A stretch of DNA of 64,000 nt. It comes from Plantactinospora sp. KBS50. Its GTDB lineage: Bacteria; Actinomycetota; Actinomycetes; Mycobacteriales; Micromonosporaceae. This document shows, one piece after another, positions 17,991 through 27,893 of this stretch (its first letter is position 1; every line of letters begins with the position of its first letter). Location: positions 6,283,501 through 6,347,500 of the forward strand of contig NZ_CP022961.1 in the NCBI RefSeq assembly GCF_002285795.1, given 5' to 3'. A program made the position numbers and the translations under genes. Below the pieces are notes generated by a model. The model saw nothing but the letters and a program-made list of their open reading frames with translations, did not search any database and had not been told where the DNA came from.

Positions 17991-18556
17991 GTGGTGGAGG
18001 AGCAGGCGACGGAGTTGACCCGGTGGACCATCCACGGCGAGCGGGTGGTGGACGACACCCGCCGAGCGCGGCTGAGTATCGCCGAGGTGGAGTTGCCCGA
18101 CGGGGTTCGGTTCGAGCAGTACGTGATCCGGGCTCCCCGGTCGGCCATGCTCGCCGTGCTCGACGACCAAGAGCGTCTGCTGTTGATGCGGCGGCACCGG
18201 TTCGTGTTCGACCGGTGGGTGTGGGAGCTGCCCGGCGGCTACGTCGACGACGACGAGCACCCGGCGCAGTGCGCCGTGCGGGAGGTCGAGGAGGAGACCG
18301 GCTGGCGGCCCCAGGAGGTCGAGCCGTTGCTGTCCTTCCAACCGTGGGTCGGCACTGCCGACGCCGAGAACCTTCTCTTCCTGGCCCGGCAGGCTGAGCA
18401 CATCGGCGCACCCGTGGACGTGAACGAAGCAGAGCAGGTCGCCTGGATCCCGCTCGACGAGGCGTACGGGCTGGTGGCCCGGGGGAGATCGTCGGTGCCG
18501 GCACAGTGATTGCGGTGCTGGAGCTGGTCGCGCGGAGGGCACGCGGGGAACTGTGA
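17991..18556 (+). CDS. Nudix hydrolase, possibly Pif-like element immunity factor (frameshifted)
   Basis: The Nudix box GGYVDDDEHPAQCAVREVEE followed by ETGW fits GX5EX7REUXEEXGU exactly. The frame as read stops at 18509 (172 aa), but deleting or restoring one G in the G5 run 18481-18485 gives the family-typical tail EIVGAGTVIAVLELVARRA and a stop at 18556, 3 bp from the convergent regulator stop. pSAM2 carries a Nudix protein, Pif, that blocks redundant transfer between donors; the location in a pSAM2-like element makes a similar role plausible (inference). The start is GTG at 17991 (or 17994), just after GATACT. Confidence 0.8.
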
Positions 18557-18559
18557 TGG

Positions 18560-20005
18560 TCAGCGCCGCCGGCCGAGGGTGGCGTCGACGCGGCCGGTGA
18601 AGTGTCGGACGGCGGGCAGCCGCCGGTGCGGGGCGAGTTGGGCTTGCAGGTCGCGGAGGTAGCGGACGGCTCTGGCAGAACGTAGCTGGGCGGTCAGGGT
18701 CAGGGCTTCCGCGCCGATGGCGCAGGCCCGGTCGGGTTCGCCCTGCTGGGCGTGGACGTTGGCGAGCAGGGCGAGGTTGAAGGCTTTGCCGCGTACGTAG
18801 CGGTTGTCCATCCGCAGGGAGCGGGCGGCGAAGCGTTCGGCGTGGGTGTTGCGGCCGAGGGCGTGGAAGCAGTGGCCGAACTTGGCCGACAGGTATGCCT
18901 CGTCGAAGTAGCTGAGCCATTGCGGGTCGGTGCTGCGGTCGGCCCGGTCGAGGGCCTGTTCTGCCTGGTGCAGGGCGGCGGCGCAGGCCCGTTCGTCGTT
19001 GGCCTTGGCCAGGGCGTGGGCTTCCATGACATGGGCTTCGGCAGTCAGGACGGGAACCCCGGCGCGGCGCGCGGTCTGGCCGGCGGCGCGGGCGAGGTCG
19101 AGGCCGGTGGCGGTGTGGCCGAGGTAGGTGGCCTGGTGGCTCATCGCGGCGAGGATCTCCGCGCCGAGGCCGTCGTCTCCGGCAGCATGGGCGAAGTCCA
19201 GGGCAAGGGTCAGGTACCGCTGGGCGATGCCGTGCTCGGCGGTGTCGTACGCCTGCCAGCCGGCGAGTTGGGCCAGTTCGGCGGCGGCGCTGAGCAGCCG
19301 TTGCCCGGTGGCGTGGTCGTACCGGCCGTCGGTGAGTAGTGGGGTCACCTCCTGGTGGAGGTACCGGGCGACGGTGTCGCGGGCGTGCCCACCGCCGTAC
19401 TGGTTGTCGAGTTGGCGGTAGATCGCGGTCATCGCCCGGATGGTGTCAATCGCGGGTTGACCGACCGTGTTGCGGCCGGGCTGGGTGACCGGGGCCGGGT
19501 CGGGGGCGGTGAACCAACGCAGCGCCGGCAGGGTGTAGCCGGCGGAGCTGAAGGCCACCTGCCGGAGCACGTCTCGACGGTTCACGTCACCTCGCCAAAG
19601 CTCTGCGGCACTGCGTACGTCGTCGCGCCAGGTCCGCTGCAACGGCGGCTCGCTGGGAACGCGCCGACCGGGGTCGGTTGGTGGTGTGGCCTGTCGGGGT
19701 GCCAGGCCCATCGTGGTACGCGCCTGGTCGGGCATCCGGCAGCCGTCGGCGATCCGTTCGAGGACGTCGATCGAGGTGACCTTGCGTCCGGCCATGATCC
19801 GGCTGACGTAGCCCTGTTCCAGCCCGACGGCGGCGCCGATCCGGCTCTGACTCGCCCCGGTGAGACTCGTGATCCAGCGGAACAGCCCGCCGATGTCGCG
19901 GGCGGCCAGGACGGCAAGCACCTCGCCGTGCGACCACGCATCCCCGGGTATGCGCAGCGGATCGGGCAACACGGCAGCTCCCAGCGTCGCGTTCCGACTA
20001 CTCAA
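18560..20005 (-). CDS. HTH (XRE) - TPR transcriptional regulator of the element
   Basis: A 481-aa protein. A helix-turn-helix near residues 50-80 (GASQSRIGAAVGLEQGYVSRIMAGRK split across the two helices) is followed by a linker and a long alpha-helical TPR-like region. Regulators of this architecture are common in actinomycete integrative elements and are thought to control excision or transfer genes. The reading starts at TTG 20005; a nearby GTG (V13) is an alternative. A 53-bp piece of its HTH region is duplicated in the scar at 21061-21113. Confidence 0.8.
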   Translation of the reverse strand: MSSRNATLGAAVLPDPLRIPGDAWSHGEVLAVLAARDIGGLFRWITSLTGASQSRIGAAVGLEQGYVSRIMAGRKVTSIDVLERIADGCRMPDQARTTMGLAPRQATPPTDPGRRVPSEPPLQRTWRDDVRSAAELWRGDVNRRDVLRQVAFSSAGYTLPALRWFTAPDPAPVTQPGRNTVGQPAIDTIRAMTAIYRQLDNQYGGGHARDTVARYLHQEVTPLLTDGRYDHATGQRLLSAAAELAQLAGWQAYDTAEHGIAQRYLTLALDFAHAAGDDGLGAEILAAMSHQATYLGHTATGLDLARAAGQTARRAGVPVLTAEAHVMEAHALAKANDERACAAALHQAEQALDRADRSTDPQWLSYFDEAYLSAKFGHCFHALGRNTHAERFAARSLRMDNRYVRGKAFNLALLANVHAQQGEPDRACAIGAEALTLTAQLRSARAVRYLRDLQAQLAPHRRLPAVRHFTGRVDATLGRRR

Positions 20006-20119
20006 GGTGTTCAGGTCGACAGCCTAGGGCGACCGTTCGCGCTGGTCGAGCCGTCCCATGTCACCGTGACATGACCGCTGGCCATGGAACCGGCCGCCGC
20101 CGGCGGGGATGGTCGGCGC

Positions 20120-20458
20120 ATGTCCTTCGATGTCGACAACCCGCCCGTGGAACCGCCCGCTGAATGCCAGCACCGCCTGCTGTGGCGGCTGGCCCGCGCC
20201 CTCTGGGAGGCCCACCGACCCGACAGCTTCGGCTTCTGCGTGGTCGCCGGCTGCTGGCACGAGAACCAACGGGACCCCTGCCGGCTGGCCCGGCTCGCAC
20301 AGCAGGGAATGCGCACCGCCTGCGGTCAGGCCACCCCCGCTTCACCGCCCTGGATCGCCGTCACACGCGAGCGCCTGGCGGCCGGGGACATCGATCCCGT
20401 GGACGCCGTCGCCGAAGCCCTCTGGCGCCGCCGCCACACCCCCAGGCCGGGACGGTGA
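20120..20458 (+). CDS. Small hypothetical protein of the element
   Basis: A 112-aa protein from the ATG at 20120 (MSFDVDNPPVEPP). It contains RLLWRLARALWEAH and an FCVVAGCWHENQRDPC segment with two cysteines, a layout seen in small orphan genes beside regulators of actinomycete elements. It is divergent from the HTH-TPR gene, sharing its promoter region of 114 bp. It ends 3 bp before the next gene, so the two are co-transcribed. No function can be assigned. Confidence 0.6.
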   Translation: MSFDVDNPPVEPPAECQHRLLWRLARALWEAHRPDSFGFCVVAGCWHENQRDPCRLARLAQQGMRTACGQATPASPPWIAVTRERLAAGDIDPVDAVAEALWRRRHTPRPGR

Positions 20459-20461
20459 CCG

Positions 20462-20914
20462 GTGGGAGCCCTTTACACCTCGGCGGCCTTCCGTGAGTAC
20501 GCCAGGGCACAGGTTGCTCACGCGGACATCCTGCTGACCAAGCATGCCGAATCGGCCCTGAGCCTGTGCCGGTGCGGCCGGCCCCACCCCTGCGACGACC
20601 GCCAGCACTGGCTACAGCGACGCGCCCACTTCGGGCGGTTCCTCGTCGACGAGCAGTACAGCAGCGAAGTACAGCAACCCCACCCGCCGAACCCGACCCG
20701 AGCCGAGCCGACCCCAGCACACCGCATGACCTCGGATGACACCCGATCCGACCGGCGTGCCGCCAGTTCGGGACGAAGAGGTCGTGGGTTCAAATCCCGC
20801 CACCCCGACAGAGATTCAGAGGGCACATCCTATCGACGGATGTGCCCTCTGATGCTTTCCAGCAGCAGCGGAGTACAGCAGCGGGTCACCGCGGGCTCTC
20901 GCCCAGGCAATTGA
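20462..20914 (+). CDS. Small Cys-containing hypothetical protein reading through attR
   Basis: From the GTG at 20462 the first 70 residues look genuine (MGALYTSAAFREYARAQV, then LCRCGRPHPCDD, a zinc-knuckle-like cluster). After about residue 85 the frame passes through the attR repeat and tRNA-derived sequence and ends at 20914, so the tail is accidental. Either the native stop was lost when the element recombined or the tail is tolerated. Confidence 0.55.
   Translation: MGALYTSAAFREYARAQVAHADILLTKHAESALSLCRCGRPHPCDDRQHWLQRRAHFGRFLVDEQYSSEVQQPHPPNPTRAEPTPAHRMTSDDTRSDRRAASSGRRGRGFKSRHPDRDSEGTSYRRMCPLMLSSSSGVQQRVTAGSRPGN
20766..20815 (+). repeat. attR: 50-bp att core, 3' fragment of tRNA-Pro
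   Basis: Identical to 14638-14687. It carries the 3' part of tRNA-Pro without the 5' half, so it is not a second tRNA gene. Confidence 0.9.
20818..20850 (+). terminator. Variant copy of the att-adjacent hairpin
   Basis: agagggcacatcc / ggatgtgccctct with loop tatcgac. Compared with 14689-14721, a G-C pair has become A-T on both arms, so pairing is preserved. Confidence 0.7.
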
Positions 20915-21060
20915 GGGTGTCGCGAATGGCACCCGAGGACGCCTGCGAATAGATATCCATCGTCGCCGACACCTCGGCGTGCCGGAGCACCCTCATGATG
21001 GACGTGCGGGTGCACATCCAGGTCGAGCAGCGTCGCGCACGGACGTTGTGCGCCAACATG
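20886..21060 (-). pseudogene. 3' remnant of a second, related integrase gene
   Basis: Minus-strand reading from about 21000 gives MRVLRHAEVSATMDIYS, then QASSGAIRDTLNCLGES, stop at 20886, the same tail as the integrase at 14726 but diverged and with small indels further upstream (ggacgtgcgg for gacgcgcgg, three bases lost later). It shows what the intact integrase tail should look like and marks a separate older element. Confidence 0.8.
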
Positions 21061-21113
21061 CGGCGGCCCCGATCCGATTCTGACTCGCCCCGGTGAGGCT
21101 GGTGATCCAGCGG
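21061..21113 (-). pseudogene. 53-bp remnant of an HTH-TPR regulator gene
   Basis: Matches 19828-19880 with about five differences, same strand. It directly abuts the integrase remnant, so a deletion joined the two genes of the lost element. Confidence 0.7.
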
Positions 21114-21125
21114 GTCTCGCCGGGG

Positions 21126-22072
21126 TTACCGGCCGCCGGGTTGGTGGCGGTCGACGTGCAGTGGGGTGTTGTGCTGCTCGTAGGCGGGCTGCCGCCAGCC
21201 CAGGATGCCCTCCACCATCCGCACCGCCGCCACCGCCGGGGCGACGTCGTGCACCCGGACGATGCGGGCGCCCTGGAGGATGCAGACCGCGAGGGTGGCC
21301 AGCGTTCCCTCCAGCCGCGCGTCCTGCGGCCGGTCCAGGGTCTCCCCGATGAAGTCCTTGTTCGAGACGGCCGCCAGCACCGGGTAGCCCAGCGTGGTGA
21401 TCTCGTGCAGTCGCCGGGTCAGCTCCAGCGAGTGCCGGGTGTTCTTGTTGAGGTCGTGGCCCGGGTCGATGACGATCCGTTCGGCCGGTACGCCCCGGCC
21501 CACCGCGGCCGTCACCCGGCCCAGCAGGAAGGCGCCGACCTCGGCCACGACGTCGTCGTACGCCGGGCAGGGGAACGGGGTACGGGGGCCGGCGAGGCTG
21601 TGCGTGATGACGAGCCCGGCGCCGGCCTCGGCGACCGCGTCGGCGAGTTCCAGGTCGTGCAGGCCGCTGGTGTTGTTCAGCACGTCGGCGCCGGCGGCGA
21701 ACGCGGCCCGGGCCACCGCCGGCCGGTACGTCTCGACCGAGATCACCGCGTCGGTGCTGGCCCGTACCGCCTCGATCAGCGGGACCACCCGGTCCAGTTC
21801 CGCGGCCTCGGTGACCTCCGGTCCGGGCGCGAAGGGTACGCCGCCGAAGTCGAGCCAGTCCGCCCCGGCGGCCAGCGCCGCGTCGGCCGCCCGGACGGCG
21901 GCGTCCAGCGCGCGTACGTCCGTCCCTGGTCGTGGAACGAGTCCGGGGTCCGGTTGACGATCGCCATCACGGCCACCTGGCGGGAGAAGTCGAAGGTTCT
22001 CCGGCCCAGCGTGCGCCCCGGCCCGGCCACGAATTCCGGTTCCACGGTGTATCGGGTCCCCTCGTCGGTCAT
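21126..22072 (-). CDS. folP: Dihydropteroate synthase family protein, FolP2-like (frameshifted)
   Basis: A FolP-family TIM barrel of about 315 residues. AIVNRTPDSF replaces the usual NVTPDSF, and DPGHDLNKNT and AVSNKDFIGETL are as in mycobacterial FolP2, the paralogue whose dihydropteroate synthase activity is doubtful. The ATG at 22072 overlaps the upstream stop (ATGA). The frame breaks at the C3 run 21924-21926: restoring one base joins DSFHDQG to the barrel sequence RALDAAVRAADAALAAG, which otherwise lies in another frame that reaches the stop at 21126. Probably a sequence error. Confidence 0.85.
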
Positions 22073-22602
22073 GGCGCCGTGATGAGCCACTCGGCGAACG
22101 GCTGCGTGGGCGCGAAGCCGTCAGCCGGGCGGGGACGTACCCAGACGTTGATGTCCGGGCAGTCGTCGTAGTGGCTCTGTTGCAGGGCCATCAGCCCGGT
22201 GCGGCCCAGCCACACCGCCCAGCGGAGCGGGAAGGACCCGTTGTCGATGCCGTCGTGGTCCGGTGCGCCGACGGCCGAGCGGATGATGTCCAGCGCCGCG
22301 TCGTAGTGCGCGTCGTACTCGCTGCGCTCGGCGTGTCCGGAGAGTTCCCCACCGGTACCCGGGTCCCAGCCGCAGAGCGGCACGACGGCCGCGCCGACCC
22401 GCTCGCCGCGGTCGTCGGCCGCGGCGAGTTGCAGGACCAGGTCCCCCGGCAGGTCGAAGCAGGCCAGTCGCTCGTCGGACGCCGGGCTGGGTGCGCCAAG
22501 CGTGGCGGCCACGCCGGACATGGTGCTCATCTCGAAGTCGCCGTCGGCGAAGGTGCGCAGCGGCCGGACAACCGCCGGCGCCAGTGGCAGCGTTTCGATC
22601 AT
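22069..22602 (-). CDS. Hypothetical protein upstream of folP-like gene
   Basis: A 177-aa soluble protein with no family I recognise. It contains LACFDLPGDLVLQLAAADD, LCGWDPGTGGE and a tail INVWVRPRP. The ATG at 22602 is the conserved-looking start (MIETLPLAP). The stop overlaps the next ATG by ATGA, so it is translated together with the FolP-like protein. It is divergent from the kinase gene with 157 bp between starts. Confidence 0.6.
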   Translation of the reverse strand: MIETLPLAPAVVRPLRTFADGDFEMSTMSGVAATLGAPSPASDERLACFDLPGDLVLQLAAADDRGERVGAAVVPLCGWDPGTGGELSGHAERSEYDAHYDAALDIIRSAVGAPDHDGIDNGSFPLRWAVWLGRTGLMALQQSHYDDCPDINVWVRPRPADGFAPTQPFAEWLITAP

Positions 22603-22759
22603 TACGGGATCATGACATCCCGCTGCTCGGACGCGTGCGGTGGGCGGCGGCCGGGCGATTTGTCGGCGCGCGCGGTCGGACCGGATCGACCGCCGCCGAG
22701 CCGGCGGGCGCCGTGGGGTGTCGCGGTGGTGGTCGGCACCGGGTACGTTCGCGCACATC

Positions 22760-24304
<1,545 letters not shown>

Positions 24305-24332
24305 GCCGCCCGGCGCCCGGCCCGGGTGTCGG

Positions 24333-24379
24333 GGGTGGTCGTGCCGGGCGCGGCTGGCACCGGCCCGGCACGACCACCC
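24333..24379. terminator. Convergent hairpin terminator, 16-bp perfect stem
   Basis: Arms 24333-24348 and 24364-24379 (gggtggtcgtgccggg and complement), between the kinase and the convergent hypothetical gene, abutting the latter's stop. Confidence 0.8.
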
Positions 24380-24380
24380 G

Positions 24381-24764
24381 TCAGCGTGTCCGGCGATCCT
24401 CCACATGGATCACTTCGAGTTCGTGCGCGTCCCAGTCGCGTTTGCTCCGGCCCCAGAGGCCGACCGCGACGTCGTCGGTGTCCTTGACCTCCGCGGCGTC
24501 CACATAGGTCATGATGTCGCCGTGCTGGTACCAGACCACCCAGCCCGGCCCGGGTTCCAGGGGGATCGTGCCGAAGTCGCCGGCCGGTGAGCCGGCCCGC
24601 AGCGGGCCGTGCACCCGGAGGACTTCGATGGCCGTGGCGGCCAGATCGGCATCGGGTTCGGGATCCGGCAGCAGCACACAGGTGCCGTGTCCAAAAAGAA
24701 CCCAGGATTTCGCGTCGCCCTTGATGGTGCGACGCCACATGTTGACGAGTTCCGCAGCCCGCAT
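24381..24764 (-). CDS. Hypothetical protein (127 aa)
   Basis: A compact soluble protein beginning MRAAELVNMWRRTIKGD and ending EVIHVEDRRTR. GHGTCVLLPDPEPDADL and WVVWYQHGDIMTYVD are the ordered blocks. I recognise no domain. It is convergent with the kinase gene and shares its terminator; 210 bp separate it from the divergent lipoprotein gene. Confidence 0.6.
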   Translation of the reverse strand: MRAAELVNMWRRTIKGDAKSWVLFGHGTCVLLPDPEPDADLAATAIEVLRVHGPLRAGSPAGDFGTIPLEPGPGWVVWYQHGDIMTYVDAAEVKDTDDVAVGLWGRSKRDWDAHELEVIHVEDRRTR

Positions 24765-24975
24765 GGCGAGATCTTCCCCGGATCAGCGGATCAACCACCA
24801 GACCCAACCCGGATCACGGACACCCAATCGGCGTAAATATGACCATCCGAAGTAGTCGGATTACCAAGAGTGATCGATTTCGTCGAAATCGGCCCCGGAT
24901 GGAACCGGCCGCCCACCCGATTCCGTCAGATCGGACAGCGGCACCGGCCGCGCCGGACGAGGAGGGACAACGCCG

Positions 24976-25875
24976 ATGACTCGGATCCGCTTGGCGGCGA
25001 CGATGCTGGCCGCCGGACTGTTGCTGGCCGGCTGCGCGGACCGGTCGGAGCCGGGCGCCGCTCCGCCTGCGGCCACCGACCCCGGTGCCGGCACCGACTC
25101 GCCCGGCGGCGACCCGGTCCACCTGATCGGGATGTGGACGGTGACCGGGACCGGGATCGAGCCGGGGCAGATCCTCCGGCTCGCACCCGACGACCTGTCG
25201 GTGATCACCCCGTGCGGCGTCCGCGGCGGATCATGGCGCGCGGATCCGGTCGGCGTGTTCCTCGCCGGCACGGACACCGTCCTGGCCGGCGGATCGGCGC
25301 AGCTGGGCGCCGGCGCGGCATCCGGCTGCGCCGCCCCGACGCCCGGATCGCCCGACTGGCTGGTCCGGGCGGTCGGATTCCGGCTCACCGGCGACGGCCC
25401 GCTGCTGACCGACGGGCAGGGCCGGACGGTGGCCCGCCTGACACCCGGCGCGCAGCCGCGACCGAACCCGAACATCGCCGACGACCAGTTGCGGCCGCCG
25501 AAGGTCACCGACGAGGACCGGCGCGCCCTGGCAGCCAGCACACCGCTGCCGCCCGATCTCACCCCCGCCGAACCGGGCGCCCTGGTCGGCCGGTGGGTGC
25601 CGGCACAGGAGCGGGCCGGCGACGCGTACCTGGAGCTGTCCGCCGGTGGACAGTGGCGCGGGTCGGACGGCTGCAACGGACAGGCGGGCCGCTGGGCGTC
25701 GGGGCCGGCCGGGGTGCTGCTGGCCACCAGCGGCGCCAGCACACTGATCGGCTGCGAGAACGTTCCGGTGGGCAGTTGGCTGGCCGGTGCCGCGCGGGCC
25801 GGGCTCAGCGGCGACGAGTTGGTGCTGCTCGGCCGGGACGGTACGGAGAACGGCCGGCTGCGCCGCGCGGGCTGA
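24976..25875 (+). CDS. Lipoprotein with META/HslJ-like domain
   Basis: A 299-aa secreted lipoprotein. The signal peptide ends in lipobox LLAGC (C at residue 21). The C-terminal half has the META/HslJ-like pattern LVGRWVP...GSDGCNGQAGRW...GCENVPVG, with an earlier, degenerate copy at residues 50-130 (IGMWTVTG...TPCGVRGGSW). HslJ relatives are envelope or stress proteins of unknown activity. A purine-rich gaggagggacaacgcc precedes the ATG. Confidence 0.75.
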   Translation: MTRIRLAATMLAAGLLLAGCADRSEPGAAPPAATDPGAGTDSPGGDPVHLIGMWTVTGTGIEPGQILRLAPDDLSVITPCGVRGGSWRADPVGVFLAGTDTVLAGGSAQLGAGAASGCAAPTPGSPDWLVRAVGFRLTGDGPLLTDGQGRTVARLTPGAQPRPNPNIADDQLRPPKVTDEDRRALAASTPLPPDLTPAEPGALVGRWVPAQERAGDAYLELSAGGQWRGSDGCNGQAGRWASGPAGVLLATSGASTLIGCENVPVGSWLAGAARAGLSGDELVLLGRDGTENGRLRRAG

Positions 25876-25924
25876 CCCCCGGTCGCCGATCCGTCCGTAC
25901 GGATCCGGCGGCAGGTGGGGTCCC

Positions 25925-25960
25925 GCCGTGGGGGTCCGGCGGCGGCCGGACCCCCACGGC
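25925..25960. terminator. Convergent hairpin terminator, 16-bp stem, GGCG loop
   Basis: Arms 25925-25940 and 25945-25960 (gccgtgggggtccggc and complement) between the lipoprotein and the lysozyme gene, ending one base before the lysozyme stop codon. Confidence 0.85.
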
Positions 25961-25961
25961 C

Positions 25962-27568
25962 CTAGGGCGTGAGCAGTTGGAACTCCTGAGCGGGGGTGAC
26001 CTCGGCGGTGTCGGCCATCAGTGCCGTCCCGCTCACCGCCGTCACGAGCAGGCCGTTCGCCTTGGCCAGCAGGCTGACCGTGCCGTCGGCGTTGTTGACC
26101 AGGGCGAACCGCTCCCAGCCCCCGATCGTGCCGGAGCGGGCGATCAGCGGCAGGGTGCCGGCACTCTCCGCCGTCACGTACAGGTCGTTGGCGTGCGACC
26201 GGAGCGCCACGTAGCCCTGACCGGCGTCGATCAGGTCGTACCGTTCCCACTGACCGACGGTCGGGGAACGGGCGATCAGCGGCCTGGTGCCCGCGCTCTC
26301 GGCCGTGACGTACGCCCCGACGCCGACCGAGCGGATGCTGACCACCCTGGGCGCGGCGTACTTGTCGAACTTCTCCCAGGCACCGATCGCGGTCCGGTTG
26401 GCGATGAGCGCGCCGGTCCCTCCGCTCGGCGCCGTGACGTAGTTGCCGTTGGCGTGGGCGAGCAGGCTGAGGCTGCCGTCGGCGTTGTTCACGATGGCGA
26501 ACTCCTCCCACCCCCCGATGGTGCTGGAGCGGGCGACCAGCGGCTTGGTGCCGGCACTCTCGGCCGAGACGTACAGGCCGTTGCTGTGCGACCGGAGCGC
26601 CACGTAGCCGGCGCCGGCCGCGACCATGTCGTACTGCTCCCAGAGGCCGATCTGGGTGCCGCGGGCGACCAGCGGCTTGGTGCCGGCGCTGTCGGCCGTG
26701 ACGTACCTGTTGTTGGCTCGGGCGAGCAGCCCGATGGGCGGCTCGACCGCCGGCGCGGCGCCGGTGAGCCGGGTGAGCGCGGGATAGTCGCCGACGAACA
26801 CGTTCTTGTCGTAGTTGCCCGGCTCGTTGGTGTTCCCGGCGGCGTACTGCCAGATGGTGGCCGCGGACCAGCCGCTGGGCAGCGGGGGCAGGCTGGCGGT
26901 GTAGCCGGAGATGTTCAGCAGCAGGTCGCCGAAGGACGCGTCGCTGTCGGTGCAGGCGTTCCACCAGTTGGTGTTCGTGTAGATCAGCATCTTGCGGCCG
27001 ATGCGCTGTTCCACCCGGTCGGCGAAGGCCCGCAGGTAGCCGCTCATCTCCGCGGGGGTCAGCCCCCAGCAGTCGGGCAGGTTGAAGTACGGCCACTCGA
27101 TGTCGAGCATCGGCACCAGGGTCTGCGAGTCCTTGAGCCAGTGCGCGTGGTCGAGGAAGTAGTTCGCCTCGTTGACCGGATCACGCTTGTCCGGGCGCGC
27201 GTAGTGGTACGCCCCGGCCAGGATGCCGGCGTCCTTGGCGGCCTGGTAGTCCTCCTCGAAGTACGGGTTGAGGTAGTTCAGCCCTTCGCTGGCCTTGACG
27301 TACGCGAAGCTGACCCCGTCGGCGGCCTGCGCACTCCAGTCGATGGGACCGAGGTTGTGGTCGTTGCTGGACACGTCGATGCCCTTGATGGTGTAACCGG
27401 CGGGTACCACCGCGGTCCTACCCAGGCTCGTTTCGGCGCGCACTCCCCGGGCCACCCCGGCGTGCGGGTAACCCCGCCGTCGGGCTGCGGGTCGTCGGCG
27501 GCGGCCGGCTGGGCGGATCCGAGGACCAGTCCGGCGGCGACGAGCGCTGATATCCACTTTTTGGCCAT
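25962..27568 (-). CDS. Secreted GH25 lysozyme with C-terminal trefoil repeats (frameshifted near signal peptide)
   Basis: A muramidase of about 535 residues. The signal peptide MAKKWISALVAAGLVLGSAQ is in one frame; the GH25 domain (GIDVSSNDHN, FAYVKASEG, MLDIEWPYF, LIYTNTNWW) is in the next. One missing base in 27455-27458 (C4, or the C4 at 27445) separates them; restoring it gives a normal secreted enzyme. After the catalytic domain come six repeats of the type YVTAESAGTRPLIARS...WERYDL, as in fascin-like beta-trefoils, probably binding wall sugars. GH25 enzymes cut the MurNAc-GlcNAc bond of peptidoglycan. ATG at 27568. Confidence 0.88.
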
Positions 27569-27893
27569 GCCTTGTCGAAGCTCCTGGAGAAAGGGGTGCG
27601 GAGAGGTTGACCGCGGGCGGCCGGGCGCAGCGAGGTGGCTGGGTTGGCGCGCGATTTGCGGCGTGGTGTCGGGTTACGGTAGGCCGCCGCCGGGCCTTTC
27701 CGCAGCCCCGCCCGGCCACCCCGACTGCGAGTAATTTTCATCACTTTTGCCGCGTACCCCTGGACGGGCAACCGACAAAGGCCCCGAACGACACAGTCGT
27801 CTCAGCGATCGTTCAGCACCCTGAGTAATCTTGATCGCACGCCTGCCCGCGTCCCCGGGGCGGCCACCCCCCACCCAGCGCGAAGAGGACCCG
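27569..27893. other. Divergent promoter region between lysozyme and diguanylate cyclase genes
   Basis: About 325 bp with no convincing gene. AT-richer sequence at 27730-27830 probably holds promoters. I looked for a ydaO-type c-di-AMP riboswitch, which often precedes actinobacterial wall hydrolases, and saw no match. Confidence 0.5.

Larger units (their letters stand above)
14638..20815. mobile_element. Decayed pSAM2-like integrative element in tRNA-Pro
   Basis: Bounded by 50-bp identical repeats (14638-14687 and 20766-20815) that contain the 3' part of tRNA-Pro. Inside are a tyrosine integrase, the tail of a RepSA-type replication initiator immediately upstream of it, a low-GC Fic gene, a Nudix gene, an HTH-TPR regulator and two small genes. 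This is the gene set of an actinomycete integrative and conjugative element, minus the FtsK/TraB-type translocase and spread genes. The integrase is N-terminally deleted and frameshifted, and the initiator is truncated, so the element is probably immobile. The tRNA is restored by the att core. Confidence 0.85.

Noticed and set aside
20766..20850. Second tRNA-Pro gene
   Set aside because: Only the 3' part from the anticodon loop onward is present; the 5' acceptor and D arm are missing. It is the attR copy.
21126..22072. Two separate folP fragments encoded by different genes
   Set aside because: The two frames are contiguous parts of one barrel and meet at a single-base change; one gene with a frame break explains both.
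24870..27734. Very long plus-strand reading frame antisense to the lysozyme
   Set aside because: It is a GC-rich shadow frame; the real genes are the lipoprotein at 24976 and the minus-strand lysozyme, which carry domains and starts.
27569..27893. ydaO (c-di-AMP) riboswitch upstream of the lysozyme
   Set aside because: The conserved helical core sequences of this riboswitch were not found by eye in either orientation.
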